Positions 1 to 10,477 of a stretch of 64,000 nucleotides of DNA are shown piece after piece. Position numbers and translations under genes: made by a program. The notes below the pieces were generated by a model, which ran no database searches, was not told the origin of the DNA, and saw only the letters and a program-made list of their open reading frames with translations. The first letter of the stretch is position 1, and each line of letters begins with the position of its first letter. Source of the stretch: JANYGA01 sp031420415 (GTDB lineage Bacteria; Vulcanimicrobiota; Vulcanimicrobiia; Vulcanimicrobiales; Vulcanimicrobiaceae); contig JANOMT010000029.1 of assembly GCA_031420415.1 (NCBI GenBank), positions 1 to 64,000 of the forward strand. Direction: 5' to 3'.

Positions 1-2409
1 ACGACACTCGTGAAAGCGCTCCGCGAAATCGGGCGTACGGTCGCACGCGGCGTTATCGGTGGGACCGGCTTTGGTGAAACGCAAGACGTTTTTCGTGTGA
101 CGGGCGACGCGGCGCGCGGGCTCGCGTCAGCGTCGTCATCGGGTTTGGGGTCGTACACCCAAGGCACCGTGCAAGGCGCGATCGCCGCAGCCCCGGGCGT
201 GCAGCAAGATCAATTCGCGAATGTGATCTTGCAGGGCGGAAAAGTCAAAGACACGGTCTTCAGTTACGACGCGGTTCCCGTGCCGCAGGCGCTCATCGCA
301 GAGCCCGGCGGTAATGTGGTGGGCGCGCAGCTTCCAACGACGGGTTTGGGATACACCCAGATCACGACGGGCGGTTTTTCGACGTCGAGTAATCAGGGCT
401 TGGCGGGCGTCGTCGACGAGATCCCCGCAACGGGCGTCTATCCCGCGCTAACGACGCTGACGCTTTCGGGCGGCATCACACCGGGCGCGCACGATATCGA
501 ATTTGCGAGCCGCTGGGCGACGCCCGATCTGCGCCGACGCTACGCTTTCGATGCGACGCTCGGCAACGAAGCGATCACCTACGGCGACGGCCACACGTTC
601 TATCCCGTCGAAGCCGCGACGTATGGCCTCTCGCTCTCGAGTCGCGCGACGTGGTCGGTCGGAGCGAACGCTCATCTGCGCATCAACAAACGCGACGAGA
701 TCTCACTCGTCACGCTCGAAGGCCAAGCGGTGTACGATCAATACGGCACCCCATTCGCGGGTCAAACGTACGGCGCGTTCGCGGGCGCCACCACCGCGTA
801 TCCGGGCGCACCATCACCCGATGCCGCCGTGCTCACGCCGACGCGGATTCGCGGCACCTACGGCGTGCAGAAGATCCAAGATCTCCGCTCGTACGATCGA
901 TCGACGGTTCGTCTGCAGGCGTACGGGTCGGAGTACGGGTCCCAGACGCGGGCGCCATTCTTCGATGATCTCTCTTTCCCGAACGGCCCCGTTTCGTATT
1001 ACGGGAATCAGCACGCGCGGCTCTTCGGCATCGGGCTCGACGTACAAAACGTCGCGAGCCGCGTTCACGAAATAAACTACGGCGCCGAAGTTCGGACGCA
1101 GGCGTCGAGCCTCGATCAGCGCGTCCCGACACTCGATAGTCACATCACCTCACAGCCCATCCTCAATTCGTACCTCGGTTATCTCGCAGATCGCTTCTCA
1201 CCGACCGAACGGCTCGTCCTAACCTCGACGCTCCGCGCGGCGGGAACGTGGATCGTTCGTAGCGATGGGCATCGCTATGGCGTGAGCGCGATCGATCCAC
1301 ATCTCGGCCTCAACTATACTTTTGCGCCAAAGACGGCATTGCTCGTGACGTTCGACCATACGACGCAAGCGCCGAATCCGCTCGAAGCCGAGCGCATCGA
1401 TGCCGGAACGCCGTACGTCGCGATCGCGCCGGAAGCGGGCGACGCCTATCAGATCTCGCTGCAACGCACGGGTGTGGTGCGCGCGCGTATCGGATATTTT
1501 GCGAAAAGCGAACGCAATCTCATCGACGTATTGCCGTTCAACTTTCGCAGCGCGACGCAATCGGGCGACAATGCGAGCGCCGTCGGCGTGCCGACAAATG
1601 CGGGTAACCTGCTCGTCCACGGCTTCGAACTTGCGGCATCGACCGGTGGCTTTAATCTAAGCGCGACCTATACGCGTGGCTTCTCGTCGAGCGCGTCGCA
1701 GTTCGGGTATAACGCGCTCAACGCACCGGCGATTGCGGCCGGGCATCTCTTTCCGCTCGGCTACGTACCCGACGTATCAGCGATCGCGTCGTACGATCTC
1801 AGAGCTGGAAGAGGCGTGACGATCACGCCGACGCTCTCCTACGAAACGGGGTATCCGTACGGCAACGGCCGTAGCGTCTTCGCCTTCGATCCGCTCACGC
1901 ACAAACCGATCCGTCTCGCGAACGATAATTACGTGAATCCAGGATTCAACTATTATTTTTTGACCGATCCCGCGCGGCCGTTCGATGCAGCGACCAATCC
2001 GTATATCGCGACGCTCGGAACGCGCGAAGGCGACGATCCCAATACGTTGCGCTCGCAGCCGCAACTGCTCGCGTCGTTGCGCATCAAGGCAAACGTCGGC
2101 CGCGGCACGACGCTCGCGATCGATATCGAGAACCTTTTCGGAAACGCGCGACCGACCCAGCTGCAGGGCAATCCGTATCTCATCGGTCCGCCCGGCTATA
2201 CGGGTGGCGCCTATGGCGCGTCACTCTGCGGCTCCCTCGGCGGCGGACCCACATGCGCGACGACGCAACCCTACACGCTCGGGAACGGCGTGCCGACGCG
2301 CGATGGTCAGCACCCGGCGCTTCCCTACACGTACGGAACGGCAGGCTATCTTCCGTCCTCGTATCCCAATGCACGCGCGATCTACGTCCGGCTGGGGCAA
2401 CGGTTGTAA
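1..2409 (+). CDS. TonB-dependent outer-membrane receptor, C-terminal part (5' end outside window)
   Basis: The reading frame is open from the first base, so the first GTG at position 10 is probably internal and the signal peptide and start of the plug lie off the left edge. About 800 residues are visible. The first ~150 look like a plug domain (an oligomeric GG-rich stretch with QGGKVKDTVF and GLGYTQITTGG). The rest has the alternating aromatic/polar pattern of a 22-stranded beta-barrel, with late motifs such as DIENLFGNARP that are typical of the last strands of TonB receptors. It would import a siderophore, cofactor or oligosaccharide using TonB energy. The substrate cannot be read from the sequence. 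The final residues (YVRLGQRL) end in Leu rather than the usual Phe/Trp. No partner transport genes follow; the next gene is convergent. Confidence 0.8.
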   Translation, partial: TTLVKALREIGRTVARGVIGGTGFGETQDVFRVTGDAARGLASASSSGLGSYTQGTVQGAIAAAPGVQQDQFANVILQGGKVKDTVFSYDAVPVPQALIAEPGGNVVGAQLPTTGLGYTQITTGGFSTSSNQGLAGVVDEIPATGVYPALTTLTLSGGITPGAHDIEFASRWATPDLRRRYAFDATLGNEAITYGDGHTFYPVEAATYGLSLSSRATWSVGANAHLRINKRDEISLVTLEGQAVYDQYGTPFAGQTYGAFAGATTAYPGAPSPDAAVLTPTRIRGTYGVQKIQDLRSYDRSTVRLQAYGSEYGSQTRAPFFDDLSFPNGPVSYYGNQHARLFGIGLDVQNVASRVHEINYGAEVRTQASSLDQRVPTLDSHITSQPILNSYLGYLADRFSPTERLVLTSTLRAAGTWIVRSDGHRYGVSAIDPHLGLNYTFAPKTALLVTFDHTTQAPNPLEAERIDAGTPYVAIAPEAGDAYQISLQRTGVVRARIGYFAKSERNLIDVLPFNFRSATQSGDNASAVGVPTNAGNLLVHGFELAASTGGFNLSATYTRGFSSSASQFGYNALNAPAIAAGHLFPLGYVPDVSAIASYDLRAGRGVTITPTLSYETGYPYGNGRSVFAFDPLTHKPIRLANDNYVNPGFNYYFLTDPARPFDAATNPYIATLGTREGDDPNTLRSQPQLLASLRIKANVGRGTTLAIDIENLFGNARPTQLQGNPYLIGPPGYTGGAYGASLCGSLGGGPTCATTQPYTLGNGVPTRDGQHPALPYTYGTAGYLPSSYPNARAIYVRLGQRL

Positions 2410-2506
2410 TATTCTCGATGCGGCGACGAAGAACTCTGCCGCCTCGCCGTGATGCTCGGGTACGACGCTACCGCCGTCTCGCGCGCGTCTTGCCGCTGCC
2501 GTAATC

Positions 2507-3703
2507 CTACTCGGCGCGCGCGAAGCGATCGGCCCGTCGGAGCGCGGGCACGAAGGCACCCCAGAGCGCGATGACGGCGAGCGTCCCGATGCCACCGATC
2601 ACCACGGCGGGAACGACGCCGACGAATGCCGCGAGCGTTCCCGATTCGAATTCTCCGAGTTCGTTCGACGCGCCGATGAAGACGTTCTCGACGGCGTTGA
2701 CCCGGCCGCGCATTGCATCGGGTGTCGCGAGTTGTACGAGGCCGCTGCGGATCACGACACTGACCATGTCGCTGCCGCCGACGATCGCGAGCAACACGAG
2801 TGTGAGTATGAAATCGCGCGAGAGCGCGAATGCGATCGTTGCCGCGCCGAAAACGGCGACCGTCGCGAGTAACGTCGGGCCGATGTGGCGCTCGAGCGGC
2901 CGTCGCGCGATGATGGCGGCGACGAGCGCAGCGCCGAGAGCGGGCGCGGCGCGCATCGTGCCGAGACCTTGCGCGCCGACGTGAAAGATATCACTTGCGA
3001 AAGCGGGTAAGAGCGCGGTCGCGCCACCGAGCAAGACTGCGAAGAGGTCGAGTGAGATCGCGGCGGCGATGATCGGTTGCGAGCGGATGAAGCGCAACCC
3101 GCCGAATGCGTCGTGCCACGTTGCCGGGGTGAGCGGCCGTGGCGCGCGTGCGAGCGTGACGAATGGATAGGTAAATGCGGCGATCGAGACGAGGCCCGCA
3201 GCGAATCCAAGCGCGACCGGCACGGATATGGCAACGAGGAGTCCGCCGAGTGCGGGGCCACCGATGCGCACGAATTCTCGTAGCGACGCATACGTCGCTT
3301 GCACTCGGAGGTACTCATCGGGCGAAACGAGCGCCGGTAAGATCGACCGGATTGCGGGTGCGTCGAATGCGCGCGCCGAGCCGATCAAAAGGAGCATCGC
3401 GAGATAGACCGGCAGCGCGGTCACGTGCGCGAGAACGATCGCGATGAGACCACAGAGCGCCGCGCCTTCTGTAAACGCGCAGATCGTTGCGATGCGTAAA
3501 CGGTCGTGGCGATCGGCGAAGATTCCGGCCGGAAGCACGAAGAGGAACGACGGAAAAAAGAGCGCGAGGCCGACGAGACCGAGATCGAGGGGTCGGTGTG
3601 CGAGCGTGTAGACGTGCCATGCGATCGCCACGCCGCCGATTTCAGACGAGAGGTTCAAGGCACAGCTGATCGTGAGATACGCGAGTCGATTCCGGGGGTT
3701 CAC
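2507..3703 (-). CDS. Major facilitator superfamily transporter (EntS/DUF894-like exporter)
   Basis: A 398-residue, 12-helix integral membrane protein. The MFS motif A between helices 2 and 3 is clear (GIFADRHDRLR, residues ~60-70). The family resembles enterobactin-exporter-like MFS proteins that move small amphiphiles or drugs out by proton antiport. The start is GTG at 3703; no in-frame ATG lies near it. It is convergent with the TonB receptor upstream and divergent from aceE. Pairing with the TonB receptor in siderophore traffic is possible but not shown. The substrate is unknown. Confidence 0.75.
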   Translation of the reverse strand: MNPRNRLAYLTISCALNLSSEIGGVAIAWHVYTLAHRPLDLGLVGLALFFPSFLFVLPAGIFADRHDRLRIATICAFTEGAALCGLIAIVLAHVTALPVYLAMLLLIGSARAFDAPAIRSILPALVSPDEYLRVQATYASLREFVRIGGPALGGLLVAISVPVALGFAAGLVSIAAFTYPFVTLARAPRPLTPATWHDAFGGLRFIRSQPIIAAAISLDLFAVLLGGATALLPAFASDIFHVGAQGLGTMRAAPALGAALVAAIIARRPLERHIGPTLLATVAVFGAATIAFALSRDFILTLVLLAIVGGSDMVSVVIRSGLVQLATPDAMRGRVNAVENVFIGASNELGEFESGTLAAFVGVVPAVVIGGIGTLAVIALWGAFVPALRRADRFARAE

Positions 3704-3750
3704 GGGACATCATCATACTTGGCGTCGTCCGTCTTTACCGCTCGCGTAGC

Positions 3751-3766
3751 ATTGGATGGGTCCAAT
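3751..3766. promoter_or_regulatory. Inverted repeat in the MFS/aceE divergent promoter region
   Basis: ATTGGA-TGGG-TCCAAT is a perfect 6-bp inverted repeat with a 4-base spacer. It sits in the 121-bp gap between the divergently read MFS exporter and aceE. It could be an operator for either gene. No -10/-35 pair was convincing, so the call is tentative. Confidence 0.2.
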
Positions 3767-3824
3767 CCGTCGAACGGAGCGGTCCACGCACGGGAGTCGT
3801 CGTCGCGCGCGGTAATGGACGGGT

Positions 3825-6488
<2,664 letters not shown>

Positions 6489-6492
6489 GCGC

Positions 6493-7830
6493 ATGGCGAT
6501 CACGCACGAAATTCGCGTTCCGAATATCGGCGATTTCAAAAATGTTCCGATCGTCGAGTTGCTCGTCAAAGTCGGCGACGTCGTACGCGTTGAAGACCCC
6601 CTCGTCGCGATCGAGTCTGAAAAAGCGACGATGGAAGTACCGTCGCCTTTTGCCGGTACCGTCGGTCGTATCGATGTCAAAATCGGCGACAATGTCTCGG
6701 AGGGTTCCGTTCTCCTCGAACTGATGACCGAGGGCGAACCCGCTGCCGTCGCACCGACCGTCGCGGCCGAAAAGCCCGTAGTCGCTACAACGTCGGCGCA
6801 GGCGACGACGCCCCCGGTCGCACCGACGCCCGCGCCACCCGCGCCACCCGCTCTGCAAGTTGCGCCACCCGCGCCCGCCGCGGCAGCCACGCCGCCCGAA
6901 ACGCACGAGGTCGCCGCCTCGAACGGGATCGTGCATGCGAGCCCGTCGATCCGTCGCTTCGCGCGCGAACTCGGTGTCGATCTGCATCGCGTGAGCGGCA
7001 GTGGGCCGCACGCGCGCGTCACACGCGACGACGTGCAGAACTTCGTGAAAGTCGTACTCGCCGCACCGCCCGTAGCGACGACCGCGACTTCGACCGGCAC
7101 GCCCTACGGCGTTCCGGTGTGGCCTGTCGTCGACTTCGCGAAATACGGTGCGATCGAAACCGTCGCGCTCTCGCGCATCCGCAAATTCTCCGGTCCCAAT
7201 CTCCATCGGAATTGGCTCGCGATCCCGCACGTCACCAACAACGATGAAGCCGATATCACGGAGCTCGAAGCGTTTCGCAAAGCCATTAATTCCGAACGCC
7301 CCGATGCGAAGGTGACGATGCTCGCCTTCGTGATGAAGGCGGTCGTCGTGGCGTTACGCGCGCATCCCGAAGTCAATAGCTCGCTCGTCGGTGATTCGCT
7401 CGTACTCAAGAAGTATTACAACATCGGTTTCGCCGCCGACACGCCGCAAGGGCTCGTCGTCCCCGTCCTTGCGGGTGCCGATACCAAGGGCGTCCTCGCC
7501 ATCGCGACCGAGACGGCGGCGATGGCCGCGAAGGCGCGCGACGGCAAACTTGCGATGGCCGAGATGACGGGGGCGACGTTCACGATCTCGAGCCTCGGCG
7601 GTATCGGCGGGACGTCGTTTACGCCAATCGTGAACGCACCCGAAGTAGCGATCTTGGGCGTGAGCCGTTCGGCGATGAAGCCGGTATGGAACGGCACATC
7701 GTTCGTGCCGCGACTCATGTTGCCGCTCTCGCTCTCGTACGACCACCGCGTGATCGATGGCGCGCTCGCGGCGCGCTTCAACGTGACGCTCTCCTCGGCG
7801 CTCGCCGATTTGCGTCGTGCGCTCCTTTAG
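6493..7830 (+). CDS. aceF: Dihydrolipoamide acetyltransferase (E2 of pyruvate dehydrogenase)
   Basis: A 445-residue E2 with a single lipoyl domain (residues ~5-80, lipoyl lysine K44 in ESEKATMEVP). An Ala/Pro/Thr-rich flexible linker follows (~85-138), then a peripheral subunit-binding domain (~145-182, HASPSIRRFAREL). The catalytic domain (~220-445) carries the active-site SYDHRVIDG motif. It transfers the acetyl group from lipoamide to CoA and forms the core of the complex. Proteobacterial partners of homodimeric E1 often have two or three lipoyl domains, so this is a compact version. It is 4 bases downstream of aceE. Confidence 0.95.
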   Translation: MAITHEIRVPNIGDFKNVPIVELLVKVGDVVRVEDPLVAIESEKATMEVPSPFAGTVGRIDVKIGDNVSEGSVLLELMTEGEPAAVAPTVAAEKPVVATTSAQATTPPVAPTPAPPAPPALQVAPPAPAAAATPPETHEVAASNGIVHASPSIRRFARELGVDLHRVSGSGPHARVTRDDVQNFVKVVLAAPPVATTATSTGTPYGVPVWPVVDFAKYGAIETVALSRIRKFSGPNLHRNWLAIPHVTNNDEADITELEAFRKAINSERPDAKVTMLAFVMKAVVVALRAHPEVNSSLVGDSLVLKKYYNIGFAADTPQGLVVPVLAGADTKGVLAIATETAAMAAKARDGKLAMAEMTGATFTISSLGGIGGTSFTPIVNAPEVAILGVSRSAMKPVWNGTSFVPRLMLPLSLSYDHRVIDGALAARFNVTLSSALADLRRALL

Positions 7831-7918
7831 CTGCACTAAGGGCTTCGGTCGCGTGCGCCGAAAGAAACGCTAGCGGCCGCGCGTTCGCGCGATCGAATCC
7901 CCTCCAGGAGTCACCGTT

Positions 7919-8467
7919 TTGGACGAACTCGCGCTCGACGGAAGCGTCAGCCTCGTACGCCGGAGCGCGTTGCTCGCCGATTCGTACGTCCTCGCAAAGG
8001 CCGACGCCGAACTCGTTACGTTCGTGCTCGCGGGTCAGCATTGCAGCTACAGCGTCTCGCCCGACGGAAGCTTTACGTGGGGCGCATTCGGTCAGACGTT
8101 CCGTACCATGGGCGAACTCCGCGCGCTCGCGACCGCGCATCCCGCACCCGCCGACCCGACACTCGCGACCGACGACGAATCGGAAACCGTTGGCATCGAG
8201 CTCTTCGGGAACATGCTCGATACGATTGCTTTCTTACGTGTCCGCCTACGGGCGCTCGCCGACGTCGTGATCGAAAAGGGCATCGTCTCGGGGCCCGAGC
8301 TCCTCGGCAAGTATCACGAGTACCACGAGAAGAGCTTCGAAGCGTTTCACGACATCATGCTCTTGCGGCCCGAAATCTTCGAACAGCGTTTCGCGAGCTG
8401 GCTTTCGACCGAACGCGAATACCGGGAGCAACTCGCGGCCGACCGAAAAGCTGCCGTCGAACCGTAA
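7919..8467 (+). CDS. Hypothetical protein
   Basis: A 182-residue protein with a TTG start preceded by AGGAG (7906-7910) at an 8-base spacing, which supports the start. It is not recognised. The N-terminal half looks like a small beta-rich domain (VTFVLAGQHCSYSVSPDG). The C-terminal half is charged and helical (residues ~90-175). No membrane segment or signal peptide is present, so it is probably cytoplasmic. It lies 88 bases after aceF and before a helicase on the same strand. Confidence 0.6.
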   Translation: MDELALDGSVSLVRRSALLADSYVLAKADAELVTFVLAGQHCSYSVSPDGSFTWGAFGQTFRTMGELRALATAHPAPADPTLATDDESETVGIELFGNMLDTIAFLRVRLRALADVVIEKGIVSGPELLGKYHEYHEKSFEAFHDIMLLRPEIFEQRFASWLSTEREYREQLAADRKAAVEP

Positions 8468-8582
8468 GCGCTAGCGGGGATTCTCCGCGCCATTGCAAAT
8501 AAAGATCTCTCAGACGTACACGTCGAGCCGGTAGCTCCGTGGCCGCCACAATCACGACTCGTGTGATGAACAGGGCCCGACC

Positions 8583-10394
8583 TTGAATTTCAGTACCCTC
8601 CGGCTACGCCCGTATCAAATCGAGGCGCAGCAGGCGATTGTGGAAGCGCGCAAGCGTGGCTTCCGCGCGCAACTCGTGTCGCTCGCGACCGGGCTCGGCA
8701 AATCCGTCGTCATCGCGACGCTCCCCGATCTACTCGAGCTACGGCCGGGCGATGTGACGCTCGTCGTCGCGCACCGCGACGAACTCATCACTCAACTCGT
8801 CGAGAAGATGCACGCGCAGAATCCCGACGCGATCGTCGGTGTCGAAAAAGCCGACGCGAGCGCCGGCGACGATTGCAGCATTATCGTTGGCACCGTTCAA
8901 ACGCTGACCGGCACGCGACTCACGCGCTTTGCGACAAAATTTGGTCGGCGGATCGCGCTCTTCGTAATCGATGAAGCACATCACGCGGCAGCGCCCACCT
9001 ATCGGGCGATTGTCGACAAGATTCTCCTCAAACGACCCGATGCGATGATCGTCGGATTTACCGCAACGCCGCACCGCGGCGATGGCGCGCAGCTTACCGA
9101 GATCTTCCCCGACATCGTCTACACGATGGACGCTCGCGCCGCGATCGACGCGGGATATCTCGTGCCCGTTCGATCGTATGCGGTCGGAACGCAAGTCGAC
9201 CTCGATAAGGTTGGTTCGCGAGCCGGCGATTTCGTTCAGGGCCAACTCGCCGAAGCCGTCGATACCGACGAGCGCAACGCCGCCGTTCTCGATGCGTATC
9301 GGACGCTCGTTCCGGGAAAGAAGACGCTCGTGTTCAGCGCGTCGGTCGAACATGCGCGTAATATCGCCGGAATCTTTAAAGACGCCGGGATCAAAGCGGC
9401 ATTCGCAAGCGGCGAGACGCCGCAGGCGGAACGCGAACGCATCGTCGCCGATTTCCGTGGCACGAAGATCGACGTTCTCGTGAATTGCGGGCTCTATCTC
9501 GAAGGTTTCGACGTGCCATCGATCGAGGCAATTATTAACGCCCGCCCGACAAAATCGACGACGCTCTACACGCAGGTGACCGGCCGCGGCCTCCGTCCGC
9601 TCGATGAAGATGCGTTTATCGTTTCGAGCTTTCCGACGGCGGAAGCACGACGAACGTGGCTCTTGCAAAGTCGCAAACCCTTCGCGACGATCATCGATAT
9701 CGTCGATCAAGCGCGTCGCCATCAACTCGTCACGCTGCCGACGCTCTGGGGCTTGCCGGCACAGATCGACGCCCAAGGCAATCTCATCTCCGATATCGCC
9801 ACAAAGTACGAGAAACTCTTCGAAGTCGCCCCACGTGAAGCGGCGCGCGCGCGCACGGCTGAGGCGATCGATAGCGCTCTCCTCGACGTGGAGAACGCGG
9901 GTAAGCCGAAAACGCGCAGTGCCGCTGCGTGGCAGATGATCACGCCCGAACATTGGCGATTGGAGCGGCCGCCCGAGCGAACGGCGCGCGATCGTATGGG
10001 CCGACGCATCGCGAACTTCACTGAAAATTACGATCGTCTGGTCGAGACGGCGAAAAAAGTCGCACCCGAACAAAATGCCGACGCCTTTGCGATGCGAACG
10101 CTCGACGTCGATCGCCGTTCGATCTCGATGGAAGCCGAAGTCGTCGACGTGACGCGCCGCGGCGAACTTTGGGTCGCGAGCTTCAAGAGGGGCCGCCGCC
10201 CCGCACGCGATCTCGTGAGCGCACCGAGCCTTCCCGCCGCAATGCACGACGCGATGAAACGGATCGAAGCGGCCGAAGCTGCGCCCACGCCGCGCCGCCC
10301 GAGCGCCGCTAAGATAAAGAAGGGTACGACCAATCGCTGGCGCGGTAAACGCAAGCGCCGCACCTCCGACGCTCCCGCATCGGCGGCGATGTAA
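8583..10394 (+). CDS. Superfamily II DEAH-box helicase (SSL2/type III restriction-like)
   Basis: A 603-residue ATP-dependent nucleic-acid helicase. The Q-like segment LRPYQIEAQ (8-16) precedes Walker A ATGLGKS (35-41). The DEAH box is at 130-133 (VIDEAHH). Motif III-like GFTATPHRGDG follows, and motif VI is Q331-V-T-G-R-G-L-R338. The C-terminal ~190 residues are unassigned and end in a basic Lys/Arg-rich tail that may bind nucleic acid. The start is TTG at 8583. No methylase or nuclease partner is adjacent, so it is more likely a stand-alone repair or RNA/DNA-remodelling helicase than part of a restriction system. Confidence 0.85.
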   Translation: MNFSTLRLRPYQIEAQQAIVEARKRGFRAQLVSLATGLGKSVVIATLPDLLELRPGDVTLVVAHRDELITQLVEKMHAQNPDAIVGVEKADASAGDDCSIIVGTVQTLTGTRLTRFATKFGRRIALFVIDEAHHAAAPTYRAIVDKILLKRPDAMIVGFTATPHRGDGAQLTEIFPDIVYTMDARAAIDAGYLVPVRSYAVGTQVDLDKVGSRAGDFVQGQLAEAVDTDERNAAVLDAYRTLVPGKKTLVFSASVEHARNIAGIFKDAGIKAAFASGETPQAERERIVADFRGTKIDVLVNCGLYLEGFDVPSIEAIINARPTKSTTLYTQVTGRGLRPLDEDAFIVSSFPTAEARRTWLLQSRKPFATIIDIVDQARRHQLVTLPTLWGLPAQIDAQGNLISDIATKYEKLFEVAPREAARARTAEAIDSALLDVENAGKPKTRSAAAWQMITPEHWRLERPPERTARDRMGRRIANFTENYDRLVETAKKVAPEQNADAFAMRTLDVDRRSISMEAEVVDVTRRGELWVASFKRGRRPARDLVSAPSLPAAMHDAMKRIEAAEAAPTPRRPSAAKIKKGTTNRWRGKRKRRTSDAPASAAM

Positions 10395-10477
10395 CGAGCG
10401 CCCTCGAATCGTGGCGGGGGACGGTCGCTCGAGCGGCGTACCGCTGAGCTTTCCATCGCGCGCCCGAGGCAATCTCC

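Noticed and set aside
7406..7520. Possible second lipoyl domain or truncation in E2
   Set aside because: Only one lipoyl motif (K44) exists and the catalytic domain is complete. The protein is simply the compact single-lipoyl form.
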